Assembly: GCF_016429065.1 (NCBI RefSeq)
Contig: NZ_JAELTX010000060.1
Coordinates: 1-32,790 of the forward strand
Origin: Pedobacter sp. ASV17
Lineage (GTDB): Bacteria; Bacteroidota; Bacteroidia; Sphingobacteriales; Sphingobacteriaceae
DNA: 32,790 nt
Reading direction: 5' to 3'
Shown here in pieces: positions 7,923-17,719 of this stretch. Both the position numbers and the translations under genes were made by a program. Every line of letters begins with the position of its first letter. The stretch's first letter is position 1. Below the pieces are notes generated by a model. That model made no database searches. It was not told where the DNA came from and was given only the letters and a program-made list of their open reading frames with translations.

Positions 7923-9655
7923 TGAATAAAATAAGATTTAGATTTTTCAGTCTGATTGGTCTGGGCTTATTGATCCTAGCACAAGGTTGTAAAAAGGATA
8001 AAACAGACCTTCGCCAAGACAATAGGGTGCTTACCGTGAACCGAGCAAATTCTAATGTTCGCGTCATCAATTTGGCAGGTTTTAATCAAGTAGTGGCCAA
8101 TGGCGATAGCCTAACTAGCTTTGTAGTCAAAAATCCACTTGCACCTGATGGTTTAAAGTATCCAGGAACGTCCTATTTTCCAACAGATGGTAAACTGGGT
8201 AAAACTTGGTTTGTGCCACAGGATCTTTTTAAGGCCAATGAAACGGCCGACTTTGATTTTGCGTTAAGGGCTTATCAAGGATCAGGAGTAGCGGATATTA
8301 AAATGACGGCAAAAAATGATTATAGTAATCCAACCGATTATTATTTGCTGCCAACTACTTTCATGACGGGGCAACCAGCCGTTGTGCCTGTGAACAGGGG
8401 AGTATCAGCTCCTTCTAAACCAGATCATTTCAAAATTAGAATTGTGAACCTGACTGGTAGCATCAATTTTCCTGGTAGTAACCCTAGCGGATCACTTGAA
8501 AATTTATCAGGAAATGTTTCTTTGGCATTTGCCGATGGTACATTGGTAAATACGGCTACTTCTAATGTAAGTGCTGCCCAACGCGCATCAGATTATATCG
8601 AAGTGCCTTATGGTACTTATCAGTTTAAAGTTTTATCTGCAAATGGTCGCCAATTACCAGCTTCAGGAGGAGACCTATATGAGTATACCATCATCGATCC
8701 ACCAACGTCAACCATGCCTGTTTCACTTAGCCAGTATACTGGGTTAACATTTGCACCAGTACAAACTTATCAACCAGGTGGGATATATACCATTGTGGTA
8801 GCGCCTCAAAACTTTAAGGTCATTATGGACGAGTTGAATAACAGCACTGATAGCTATCAGAACTCTTTTCAAATTGTCAGTGATAATAGTGTGGCCGCCA
8901 ACAATACCTATTTCAGGATCCAAGGGGCGAACGCTTTTGACAACCAGCCGGTAAGTTTTAGGTTGGATGGCAAGACCATAGCAGCCAATATCGGTTTTGG
9001 AACCTCATCTAATTATCATATCCAAGTTCATGGTAACCATTTGGTAGAAGCTTTGGATGCAAGCGGAAAGGTAATTGCAAGTGCAAGCCAAGCACTTCGT
9101 CCTTCGCAAAATTATACCGCATGGGTTTATGCTGATCAAAATGGACAAGGTAAATTACTTTTGGTAGCGAATGATTTGAGTGGAACCAGTTACAACGCTA
9201 CTCAGGAAGATGCATCGTTTTCGAGATTTCAGTACAAGTTTCCTTTCTACAAACGTTTCCTTAATCTTTCTGTCGGAAATCCATACATCACCTTCACTTT
9301 GAACAATGGTCAAACCTCATCAGGGATTAACAACAATCCAAATGCTGGCGTAAATATGCAACCAGGATTACCACTTTATGAGCAGCCCTATACTAACAGT
9401 CCTTATAATCAGGCAGCTTTCGATATCATGGCTTATCGTTCTAAGCCCAATGTGGTTCCAGGGGTATGGGCTAGTGACATCGAGGTGCTAAAAAACGACA
9501 GCTTTATCGCAAATAAATCTCTTTATACCAATGTAAGCCGCATGCTCCCTGTTCAGGAAGCTGGAATTTATACAGTAGCGTTAATTGGCACTACAGGAAC
9601 CAGTGTTCCTGCTGCTAAAAAAGCGAGGATGATGATTGTAAAACATAACAAATAA
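7922..9655 (+). CDS. Lipoprotein, probable DUF4397-like repeats
   Basis: A 577-residue protein with a lipoprotein signal peptide: hydrophobic segment, then AQGC with the lipidated Cys at 23, followed by KKDK. Its start overlaps the receptor's stop by one base, and its stop overlaps the next start by one base. The mature part is rich in Asn, Ser and Tyr and holds beta-sandwich-like repeats of the type RVINL...V.F..G (for example near residues 41, 170 and 325), resembling DUF4397-type modules, but this assignment is by eye only. It is probably surface-exposed and, by position directly behind a TonB-dependent receptor, may fill the ligand-capture role that SusD-like proteins play elsewhere. That role is an inference. 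Confidence 0.75.
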   Translation: MNKIRFRFFSLIGLGLLILAQGCKKDKTDLRQDNRVLTVNRANSNVRVINLAGFNQVVANGDSLTSFVVKNPLAPDGLKYPGTSYFPTDGKLGKTWFVPQDLFKANETADFDFALRAYQGSGVADIKMTAKNDYSNPTDYYLLPTTFMTGQPAVVPVNRGVSAPSKPDHFKIRIVNLTGSINFPGSNPSGSLENLSGNVSLAFADGTLVNTATSNVSAAQRASDYIEVPYGTYQFKVLSANGRQLPASGGDLYEYTIIDPPTSTMPVSLSQYTGLTFAPVQTYQPGGIYTIVVAPQNFKVIMDELNNSTDSYQNSFQIVSDNSVAANNTYFRIQGANAFDNQPVSFRLDGKTIAANIGFGTSSNYHIQVHGNHLVEALDASGKVIASASQALRPSQNYTAWVYADQNGQGKLLLVANDLSGTSYNATQEDASFSRFQYKFPFYKRFLNLSVGNPYITFTLNNGQTSSGINNNPNAGVNMQPGLPLYEQPYTNSPYNQAAFDIMAYRSKPNVVPGVWASDIEVLKNDSFIANKSLYTNVSRMLPVQEAGIYTVALIGTTGTSVPAAKKARMMIVKHNK

Positions 9656-10890
9656 TGGAACAGTATTTTTTAAATAAAACGCATTCCAGCAAACAGCTAA
9701 CCATGCTGCTGTTAATCATGGCGGTAATAGGTTTAATGTTTGCTACTGGATGTAGCAAAGTGGACTACACTAAAATAGAAGAGCCAGCTTATTTGCGGGT
9801 GTTCAATAATTTAAATTACGTACAAACCTTAGGTGGAAAAGATGTAAAAGTTCCTTTTTTCTGTATGATGATCAATCCCGTTACGGATGCTAGTGGGAAA
9901 TTTACGGGAGCGGAAATTGTAGGCGACTTTTTAGACAAACGCGATACTTATGCACCGCCATATCCATCGCACATAGGTAGCAGTACCTCGGTAAACAATC
10001 CCGAGTATCCTGGTAAGGAAAATGTATTGGTAGGCCCCATCTTAAACGGATTTGATTTGAGTAGCTGGGCACAGGTACCATCGGGTAAGGTAAGGGTAGT
10101 ATTTGCTTATAGACCTAAAAACACCATTCCGTTTTTCCAATTGGAAGATGCACTGAAAAAAGATATCCTGATTGATACCACTATTAATTTGACCAGTAAA
10201 GAGGTGTATACCTTGCATTTGTTGCAAAAGGATTTTGTGACCAAGAAAACAGGCGTATTGTTAAGACAGGAAAATTTCCATAAGCTTTCTCTTTCCGATT
10301 CTTTGGTTTATGTGAACTTTTATAACATGAGTGCCAAAGGTTTTTGGCAAGCTGATGCTTCTTTAAAAGATCAAAGCGAGGGACTGGGTACTTTTAAAGC
10401 TGGGATAAAGGATGAAATGAACGTATACTTGAGCTTGTACGAAAGTCAGGATGATCTTAATTATTTTGGACCTACCGTACCTGGTTTTAAAGGGAAATAT
10501 TTAACAAATGTTAAACTCAATACCTCTACCAATGCAGTGAGCCCTTATGTAAGTTTCCCATTATGGGCAAGTGCTAAAGGCAATGGCATCACTACTAATA
10601 TCTGGCAACGCTTTGATTTCTTTGTCCCTGGGATGGACATTAGTAACAATCCTTTTTTCCCTAGTGAAACCGAAACTGGATCAAACTGGGCTGCGGTAAA
10701 TTGCCTCTTAAATGGCAAGGTTAAATTAACCTCCAATGTTAGCAATGCCTACTTGCCTAATTTGAATGTGAACATACACTCTGGGGTAAATAATCCTAAA
10801 ACTTTTGCTACAGTAAATACCATCGAGGTGGTCAATGGCAAGGTTTATCTCACCACCATTCAAAGGAAATACGCACCGCCTATTTATTAA
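9655..10890 (+). CDS. Outer-membrane lipoprotein of unknown function
   Basis: A 411-residue lipoprotein: lipobox FATGC with Cys33 following a hydrophobic signal segment. I do not recognise the mature domain; it is predominantly beta (many alternating hydrophobic stretches, for example LVYVNFYNMSAKGFWQ near residue 219) and begins with an AYLRVFNNLN motif reminiscent of DUF4397-like proteins. It is translationally coupled to the previous lipoprotein (1-base overlap) and followed after 2 bases by a fasciclin protein, so it belongs to the same operon and probably the same surface complex. Confidence 0.8.
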   Translation: MEQYFLNKTHSSKQLTMLLLIMAVIGLMFATGCSKVDYTKIEEPAYLRVFNNLNYVQTLGGKDVKVPFFCMMINPVTDASGKFTGAEIVGDFLDKRDTYAPPYPSHIGSSTSVNNPEYPGKENVLVGPILNGFDLSSWAQVPSGKVRVVFAYRPKNTIPFFQLEDALKKDILIDTTINLTSKEVYTLHLLQKDFVTKKTGVLLRQENFHKLSLSDSLVYVNFYNMSAKGFWQADASLKDQSEGLGTFKAGIKDEMNVYLSLYESQDDLNYFGPTVPGFKGKYLTNVKLNTSTNAVSPYVSFPLWASAKGNGITTNIWQRFDFFVPGMDISNNPFFPSETETGSNWAAVNCLLNGKVKLTSNVSNAYLPNLNVNIHSGVNNPKTFATVNTIEVVNGKVYLTTIQRKYAPPIY

Positions 10891-10892
10891 TC

Positions 10893-12014
10893 ATGAAGAA
10901 GATGAAACAAACAATATTTTTCTCCCGAGGGATTGCATGGTCGGTTACTTTAAAAGCCGTTCTCCTCGCTGCTTTCGGATTACCACTGCTATTCTTGGCA
11001 TCATGTAAGCACGATGACCTAGAAGTTGCAAAACCCAATGAAAATGTACGTGCGGCAACTGATTTTGTGAAGAACAACTATGAACTTCGCCTATTTCATG
11101 CAGCGTTACTGAAAACAGGATATGCCGATCAATTGAATGGTCCTGGACCTTTTACCGTTTTGGCACCTACTGATGATGCATTCAATGCCATCGGAATCTT
11201 TAATGCCTCTGATTTTGATAAGCTCAATCAGGATACGCTGAAAAAAGTGATCGGCTACCATATCTTACCTCGATTGCTAAGGCTGAGCAGTATTCCAAGT
11301 AATGGGGTAGATGTTCGTTATGCAACACTTGAAGGTACCGAACTTTATGCCTCTCTGGCCTCAACCAATCAAAATGGTGGTGCAGCGGGTAACTACTTAT
11401 ATTTTAGTGGAGCCTTTGCTTCACGCAAAGATGTGACCATATCCAATGGAACACTTCATGTGCTAAGCAAGGTAATGAAACCTAACTTTAAGTCAACCGT
11501 ACAACAATGGTTAGGCAATCATAAAGATTATACGGTTTTTGTAAAAGGTCTCAAAAAGTTTGATTTGTGGGAACAGTTAAGTGGCCCTGGACCTTTCACC
11601 ATTTTTGCGCCTGATAATGCGGCACTTGCAAAAGTTGGGATCACCAGTGCCTCGCTGGATCAGCTTGATAAAAATCTATACCTAGGTAGCCGTTTATTTG
11701 GAGCTTATATTCTTTATGATAGACATTTCTTTATCTCCGACTCCCAAATTTTTACATTGATTAATTCTGGTGGATATTTTAACTATACCCTCAAAGATGA
11801 TGACCACCAGATGGAGTTTGTCACTTTTCCAGAAAATAGCGGGGCTTCATTGAATTATCAATTAATGCTAAAGGATGGAGGTGTGCCATTTCCTCAAATT
11901 ATAAAAACGATCAGCAGTAATTTTTATCACAAGGTAGATAACCTATGTAGTAATGGCTTGGTTCATTACCTCAACGATGGATTGGTAACCCCTGCTCAAG
12001 CCTTAAAAAAATAG
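10893..12014 (+). CDS. Fasciclin (FAS1) domain lipoprotein, two domains
   Basis: A 373-residue lipoprotein (FLASC, Cys38). Two FAS1 domains are visible: the first at about residues 55-195, with the H1-like motif GPFTVLAPTDDAFNAIG, GYHILP and the H2-like end ISNGTLHVLSKVM; the second at about 200-370, with GPFTIFAPDNAALAKVG and a closing GLVHYLND. FAS1 domains mediate adhesion or ligand binding at cell surfaces. The gene lies 2 bases after one lipoprotein gene and 10 bases before a second fasciclin gene. The second domain has a longer and less typical central part. Confidence 0.92.
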   Translation: MKKMKQTIFFSRGIAWSVTLKAVLLAAFGLPLLFLASCKHDDLEVAKPNENVRAATDFVKNNYELRLFHAALLKTGYADQLNGPGPFTVLAPTDDAFNAIGIFNASDFDKLNQDTLKKVIGYHILPRLLRLSSIPSNGVDVRYATLEGTELYASLASTNQNGGAAGNYLYFSGAFASRKDVTISNGTLHVLSKVMKPNFKSTVQQWLGNHKDYTVFVKGLKKFDLWEQLSGPGPFTIFAPDNAALAKVGITSASLDQLDKNLYLGSRLFGAYILYDRHFFISDSQIFTLINSGGYFNYTLKDDDHQMEFVTFPENSGASLNYQLMLKDGGVPFPQIIKTISSNFYHKVDNLCSNGLVHYLNDGLVTPAQALKK

Positions 12015-12024
12015 ACAAAACATC

Positions 12025-13365
12025 ATGAAAAAACTTAGATATACAATTGTCCTGTGCTGTTGTGCCATCATAGCGGTGATGCTTGGGGCCTGTAGAAAAA
12101 CAGAATTCATGCCCGACCCAGAAGGAGCACAAGTGCCTTACGTAAATAATGCTACAAAAACGGTTGAAGAACTATTAACGGCATCCTCTGCAAAGATTTT
12201 TTTTACCGCATGGCAAAAAAGTAACATTAAAACCTTATTAAAGGAAAAAGGTGCAAAGGTATCGTACACGGTATTTGCGTTGAGCGATGCCGCGATGCAA
12301 AGTGCGGGCCTTTCTGCAAATGTCATTGCCCAAATGCCCGTAAACGAAGTGGATAGTTTAATGATGTTTTACACCAGTATTGGAGACTTGTCAAAAGAAA
12401 ACCTTGCTGGTCGTAATGAAAGTAGCATGGTTAAAAGTATGCTGAACCGTCCTGGGCTTTACGCCGCATACTATGAAGGCGATGGTACTGGGCAGCAACA
12501 ATATGACCTTTATTACTACAGGCATTATGTAGCACTTAAAAACGATGAGCTATTGATCAATGGTAAAAATATGGGTAAGGTCAACTATACACAAGCAAAG
12601 GATGGAGCACTTTATGTGATAGATAAAGCCATCGAAAAAGCACATAAATCGGCTTTAAAAACTTTAGAGGAAGATGGAAGATTCACTATTTTTTTAGAAG
12701 CCCAACGCATGGCCGATGAACTGTATATTGAAAAAATAGCCAGTGACATTGAACCTTTTTTTGGTTACAAACCCGACGCTGAGGAAATTAAAACCGTTTA
12801 TGCTACCGAAAGGAAGTATTATGAAATAGGCTGGGCTTTAAACAGGCCTCCGTATCCTGGTTTTGTTGGTAAAAATGTAGACGTAACCACCATGTTTGCA
12901 CCCACTGACGACGCTTTTCGTAAAGCAGGTTTCCAAACCGCTGCCGACGTTATTAAATTTAATGAACGTGGCGAGGGAGTACGTTTTGACGACAACACTT
13001 TTCAAGGGGCTGGTAGTTACCCAATGGATAGCGTAATGACCTATCACCGTGATTGGGGACGGATGTTTGGTACTAAAGATCCTAGCTATGGTTTGGGGGC
13101 TCCTAATGCTACTGTGTTTTTCAGCAACGATCTGCAACCTAACTTGCTTAACGAGTACTATGTTAATATTGGAGGATCTGCTTCGCCCAAGTACGGTTAT
13201 AAAATGCCGTTAGAATTTTCACTTGACGGGAATACCGTAAAAGTAAAAGTGAAAGGTAGCGAACATACGGCGGCTAGTGTAACCCAAACCGATATCAATA
13301 CCATGAACGGCCCAATCCACGTCATTGATCACCTGCTTTTTCCAAAAGGCTTTAAACTCAAGTAA
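12025..13365 (+). CDS. Fasciclin (FAS1) domain lipoprotein, diverged
   Basis: A 446-residue lipoprotein (MLGAC, Cys23). The first FAS1-like domain (about residues 42-208) is diverged but keeps YTVFALSDAAMQSAG and the closing DGALYVIDKAI. The second (about 212-445) carries the canonical TTMFAPTDDAFRKAGFQ and ends in GPIHVIDHLLFPKG, with a large insertion in between. Gaps of 10 and 3 bases to the flanking fasciclin genes place it in the same transcript. Binding partner unknown. Confidence 0.88.
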   Translation: MKKLRYTIVLCCCAIIAVMLGACRKTEFMPDPEGAQVPYVNNATKTVEELLTASSAKIFFTAWQKSNIKTLLKEKGAKVSYTVFALSDAAMQSAGLSANVIAQMPVNEVDSLMMFYTSIGDLSKENLAGRNESSMVKSMLNRPGLYAAYYEGDGTGQQQYDLYYYRHYVALKNDELLINGKNMGKVNYTQAKDGALYVIDKAIEKAHKSALKTLEEDGRFTIFLEAQRMADELYIEKIASDIEPFFGYKPDAEEIKTVYATERKYYEIGWALNRPPYPGFVGKNVDVTTMFAPTDDAFRKAGFQTAADVIKFNERGEGVRFDDNTFQGAGSYPMDSVMTYHRDWGRMFGTKDPSYGLGAPNATVFFSNDLQPNLLNEYYVNIGGSASPKYGYKMPLEFSLDGNTVKVKVKGSEHTAASVTQTDINTMNGPIHVIDHLLFPKGFKLK

Positions 13366-13368
13366 ACC

Positions 13369-14361
13369 ATGAAACATATATATAAAGCTTACAGCAGTTT
13401 ATGCTTGCTTTTGATTGCCGTTTTGGGCTGGTCATGTAGCAAAGAAAAAACGCTAAGTGATTTCGATAACAATAAGATCAACCTGGTGATTGCAGATAAC
13501 TTTAACCTTTCTGCTTTTAATGCGGCTATCAAAAGAAGTGGGGTAGATAAGTATTTGCAGGGTAACGGACCTTATACCGCTTTGGTTCCTTCAGATGCGG
13601 CGTTTTCGGCAGCCGGCTATAATGGACCGGTAGGTGTGTTAACCGCTAATCCAACCATTATCTCTCGTATTGCCAATTACCATATTCTTGATGGAAAATA
13701 TGAACTCAATAGATTACCATTTCTATTCAACCAAGAACTGCGCTCACGTGGAGGTAAAATATATGCCACCCACTGGATCAAAGGAGCAGATACCGTATTG
13801 ACTTTAAATGGCGCAAGGGTATTGTCTAAAAACGTCCCTGCATCTAATGGTTTAATTCAGGTGACCAACAGGGTATTAACCCCATACCTGCATGACTTTT
13901 TGGGCGATGCCATCGCTGCCGAATCAAGTATTACCCTTTTTTCACAGGCATTGAGCAGGTCGGGAGTATTGACAACTATTAACGGCGCAGGACCTTATAC
14001 CATTTTTGCACCAACTAATGCGGCTATGCAAGCTTTGGGATACACCAGTGTACAGCAAATTAATACTACCGACATAGAGGAGCTAAAGCGATTGGTAAAC
14101 TACCATATCGTAAAAGATCGTCGTTTCATTTACGATTATGTGTTGAGTGCAGGACCATCAAATGCAAGTGTACAAGCCATGCTCGACGGAAATTCGGTAA
14201 ACATTAAGCTAGAACGTGCCTCCTTTGCAAGTACCACTTTTGATAGCATTAGTTTAAGGGGAATTGGAAATACTGCCGATGTAAAATTGCAGAAACAGGA
14301 TATCCTCACAGGAAATGGAGTATTGCATATCATCGATGCAGCACTAAAAATTACGCAATAA
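13369..14361 (+). CDS. Fasciclin (FAS1) domain lipoprotein, two domains
   Basis: A 330-residue lipoprotein (LGWSC, Cys23). FAS1 domain 1 spans about residues 35-170 (GPYTALVPSDAAFSAAG, NYHILDG, SNGLIQVTNRVL) and domain 2 about 175-328 (GPYTIFAPTNAAMQALG, NYHIVKD, GNGVLHIIDAAL). It is the most regular of the three fasciclin proteins. The start is 3 bases after the preceding stop, and 30 bases separate it from the second receptor gene. Confidence 0.93.
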   Translation: MKHIYKAYSSLCLLLIAVLGWSCSKEKTLSDFDNNKINLVIADNFNLSAFNAAIKRSGVDKYLQGNGPYTALVPSDAAFSAAGYNGPVGVLTANPTIISRIANYHILDGKYELNRLPFLFNQELRSRGGKIYATHWIKGADTVLTLNGARVLSKNVPASNGLIQVTNRVLTPYLHDFLGDAIAAESSITLFSQALSRSGVLTTINGAGPYTIFAPTNAAMQALGYTSVQQINTTDIEELKRLVNYHIVKDRRFIYDYVLSAGPSNASVQAMLDGNSVNIKLERASFASTTFDSISLRGIGNTADVKLQKQDILTGNGVLHIIDAALKITQ

Positions 14362-14391
14362 TCGATCCTATTAGGTTCAAAAAGAAAACAA

Positions 14392-17300
14392 ATGAAGAAA
14401 GATATATATACGATGCCTCGGCTATCGACACTAAATTTTAGTGCCTTTTTACGCCATGGGATCATGATTTTATGTGGCTTTGCTTTGCTGCTCATTTCAT
14501 TTCGAGGAGTAGCGCAAGAAACAAGTGGTTCATTAACTGGGCAGGTAAAGGATGCCAAAGGCCAACCTATACCGGGCGCTACAGTAGTGGCGGTACATAC
14601 TCCTTCGGGGACACGTTATGGCGTTGCTGCTGATGCGGATGGACGTTATTTCCTCAATAACCTTCGTATTGGTTCCCCTTATTCGGTAACGGTATCCCTT
14701 ACGGGGATGAAAAATGAAGTACGTGACGACATCGCCGTGCGCTTGGGCGGAAGCCAACAACTGGATTTTGTACTGCAAGACAATGCGCAACAATTAAACA
14801 CGGTAGTGGTAAAAGGCACAGTTGCCCGTCAAAAGGCCGATAACTTTGGAACAGGCAAGAATATCAGTGCTGAGCAGGTTCGCAACATGCCTACCATCAA
14901 CAGAAGTTTAACAGATGTAACCCGCTCAACACCTCAAGTAAGTAAAGACAATAGTTTTGGCGGTGCCAACTTTAGGTATAACAACGTCACCATTGATGGT
15001 GCCGTGAATAATGATGCTATTGGTTTCAGCCCCTCATTGGGTGGACAAACTGGTACTTCGGGCATGACGGGAAGTAGTACACGTACCAATCCTGTATCAT
15101 TAGATGCTATTGAAGACATGCAGGTTTATTTAGCGCCATTTGATGTGAAGATTGGAAACTTTACTGGTGGATCTGTGAACGCGGTTACCCGTAGTGGTAC
15201 CAATAAGGTAAGTGGTTCAGTATATGGTTTCGGAAGAAATGCGACCCTTACCGGAAATGATCGTGTAGGCGCTTTGGGAAAGATGAACAACGATTTCCAA
15301 GACTATCAGGCAGGTTTCCGTTTGGGTTTCCCAATCATCAAAAACAAATTGTTCTTTTTTACCAATGAGGAAATTACGCACCGTCAGGACCCTACGCAAT
15401 TACTGGTAGGTACGGCAGAAACTGCTCATATCCTAAGTGTAGCCGATGCCAATAACATTGCAAGTGTGGCACAAAACCGTTATGGCAATATTTTCAACGT
15501 AGGTACCGCAGGCGTATACACCAACTCTAGCAAATCGAAGAAATTCTTTAACAGGCTTGACTGGAACATTAACGATAAGCACCAATTGGCCGTACGTAAC
15601 AATACCATTTTTAGTAAGGCTACGCACATGGACCGCGATCAACAGGATTTTCGTTTCAGCAGCATGGCTTTTGAGCAGGAAAATAACCAAACCAGTACCG
15701 TGGCCGAGTTAAAAAGCCGTTTCAATAATGAGCTTTCTGGAAATGTATTGGTTGGTTTTACCCATGTAGCCGATAGCAGAAATCCATTGAGCGACCCAAC
15801 ACTTCCACAAGTTCAAATTATGGGACGTACACCGGGAAGTACCATTTACTTAGGTACAGATAGGGAAGCCAGTATCTTTAACATGAAACAACAAACATGG
15901 GAAGTTACCGCAAACTTGAACTGGACAAAAGGCCGTCATAAATTCACGTTTGGTACACATAATGAACTTTACAATATCAAATATGGTTTTGCTAATGCAT
16001 GGAATGGTCGTGTTGATTATTTGAGCATCGAAGATTTTGTGGCCAATAACCCTTATCGTGTAAGAGGCACCTACAATTATACCAATAACAGCAGAGATTA
16101 CCTGTTGAACAATCCCGCTGCCGATTTTAACGTGAATATGTATAGTTTATACGTTCAGGATGAAATCCGCGTAAGCGATAAATTAAAAGTAACCCCAGGC
16201 TTAAGGGCTGATTTTGCCCATTTGCCTACCATGCCTACTTTAAGTACCAAAGTTCAAGATATTTTGGCTGATCCTAATTTTGGCACTACCTATACCTATA
16301 CACCACTTAATCGTATCGAAAATAAATTCTTAAACAAAGTGCAGCTTTCGCCGCGTTTAGGTTTCCGTTATGATGTACTGGGCAATCAAAAACTGATTGT
16401 TCGTGGGGGCGTTGGTTTATTTACAGGCAGAATCCCTTTTGCTTGGTTGGCCTATGCCTATTACAACACCGGAAATAATTTTGGTGCATTTGATCAGCGT
16501 GCAGACCAGCAGCCTTTTGTACCTGGTAGCGATGCCATTAGACCTAGTGCCAATGGAATTGGTAATTTCATTCAACAAAACGGAGCGGTAATTAACGATC
16601 CAAACAGCGGTCGTACACAAATAGATTTAGTAGACAATGGCTTTGTAATGCCGCAGGTTTTCCGTTCAAGCGTTGGGGTAGACTATGAAAGCCCTAGTAA
16701 CTGGCGCTTTACGGTAGAGGGAATGTACACGAAAAATATCAAAGATGTATTGTTCCAACAATTGAACACCAAGGATAATCCACTTTATTATGGTTATGAT
16801 AAAGAAAAGCAACAACCTGTTTACAGTGGAACGGTTGACCCACGTTTTTCTAACATCTACTTGTTAAGTAATACCGATCAGGGATATCGTTACAGTTTAA
16901 CTGGAACCATTTCTAAAACCATAGATGCGTTGAATTTTACGGCATCCTATACCTACGGCAGATCAAAAGATTTAAGCAATGGTGTACGTAACTCCATGGA
17001 AAGTAACTGGCAGTTAAACCAAGCTTTGGTACCAAACAATCCAGGTTTGGCCTATAGTAACTTCGATATCCGTAACCGTATTGTTTCTAGTGTGAGCTAT
17101 ACCAAACAATGGTTAAAAGCGGGAAAAACAACAGCAAGCTTATTCTTCAGTGCACAATCGGGAAGTCCTTTTAGCTATGGTATTGTAAACAACAGTATCC
17201 AAGGTTTGTCGCAACAGGTGAGTTTGGCCTACATCCCATTGGCAGCAGAAGCAGTGAACTATTTTAAGGATATTCCTACTGCTACAGCCCAACAACAAGC

Positions 17301-17700
17301 GGCGGCATTTAATCAGTTTATTGATGGGAATAAATACCTGAGTAGCAGACGCGGAATGTTTACCGAACGTAACCAGGCACGCACCCCTTGGAATATCCAA
17401 GCCGATTTACATTTGGCGCATGAAATTTTTGTGAGCAATTCAAAAAAGCAATCATTGAGCTTGAGTGCTGATATCATCAACTTAACCAATCTGATCAATA
17501 AAGATTGGGGTATCCAATATTTCTCACCAAACACTTTCAACTCAACCAGTAGCGTTGGTTTAACGCCAACCCTTTTCCCGCCGCAACAAAATGCGGGCAA
17601 TTATCCGGTGTTTACATTTAATAACCCCGGTCAACCCTATAGTATCGATTATTTTGGATCGAGGGTGCAAATGCAAATTGGTTTAAGATATAGTTTTTAA
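14392..17700 (+). CDS. Oar-like TonB-dependent receptor
   Basis: A 1102-residue outer-membrane receptor with a signal peptide (cleavage near GVAQE, about residue 42), a carboxypeptidase-regulatory-like domain (about 46-130; TGQVKDAKGQPIPGATVVAV), a plug (about 140-265; RNMPTINRSLTDVTRSTPQV and IDGAVNNDAIGF) and a barrel beginning with GGSVNAVTRSGTNKVSGSVY, ending in the aromatic C-terminus QIGLRYSF. This architecture matches Oar-type proteins, known in Myxococcus and common in Bacteroidota. Unlike the first receptor it has no STN domain, so it cannot signal through FecR by the usual route. It sits in the same operon as five lipoproteins; two receptors of different classes in one transcript is unusual. 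Confidence 0.92.
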   Translation: MKKDIYTMPRLSTLNFSAFLRHGIMILCGFALLLISFRGVAQETSGSLTGQVKDAKGQPIPGATVVAVHTPSGTRYGVAADADGRYFLNNLRIGSPYSVTVSLTGMKNEVRDDIAVRLGGSQQLDFVLQDNAQQLNTVVVKGTVARQKADNFGTGKNISAEQVRNMPTINRSLTDVTRSTPQVSKDNSFGGANFRYNNVTIDGAVNNDAIGFSPSLGGQTGTSGMTGSSTRTNPVSLDAIEDMQVYLAPFDVKIGNFTGGSVNAVTRSGTNKVSGSVYGFGRNATLTGNDRVGALGKMNNDFQDYQAGFRLGFPIIKNKLFFFTNEEITHRQDPTQLLVGTAETAHILSVADANNIASVAQNRYGNIFNVGTAGVYTNSSKSKKFFNRLDWNINDKHQLAVRNNTIFSKATHMDRDQQDFRFSSMAFEQENNQTSTVAELKSRFNNELSGNVLVGFTHVADSRNPLSDPTLPQVQIMGRTPGSTIYLGTDREASIFNMKQQTWEVTANLNWTKGRHKFTFGTHNELYNIKYGFANAWNGRVDYLSIEDFVANNPYRVRGTYNYTNNSRDYLLNNPAADFNVNMYSLYVQDEIRVSDKLKVTPGLRADFAHLPTMPTLSTKVQDILADPNFGTTYTYTPLNRIENKFLNKVQLSPRLGFRYDVLGNQKLIVRGGVGLFTGRIPFAWLAYAYYNTGNNFGAFDQRADQQPFVPGSDAIRPSANGIGNFIQQNGAVINDPNSGRTQIDLVDNGFVMPQVFRSSVGVDYESPSNWRFTVEGMYTKNIKDVLFQQLNTKDNPLYYGYDKEKQQPVYSGTVDPRFSNIYLLSNTDQGYRYSLTGTISKTIDALNFTASYTYGRSKDLSNGVRNSMESNWQLNQALVPNNPGLAYSNFDIRNRIVSSVSYTKQWLKAGKTTASLFFSAQSGSPFSYGIVNNSIQGLSQQVSLAYIPLAAEAVNYFKDIPTATAQQQAAAFNQFIDGNKYLSSRRGMFTERNQARTPWNIQADLHLAHEIFVSNSKKQSLSLSADIINLTNLINKDWGIQYFSPNTFNSTSSVGLTPTLFPPQQNAGNYPVFTFNNPGQPYSIDYFGSRVQMQIGLRYSF

Positions 17701-17719
17701 CAAATAGATAAATCGTCAA

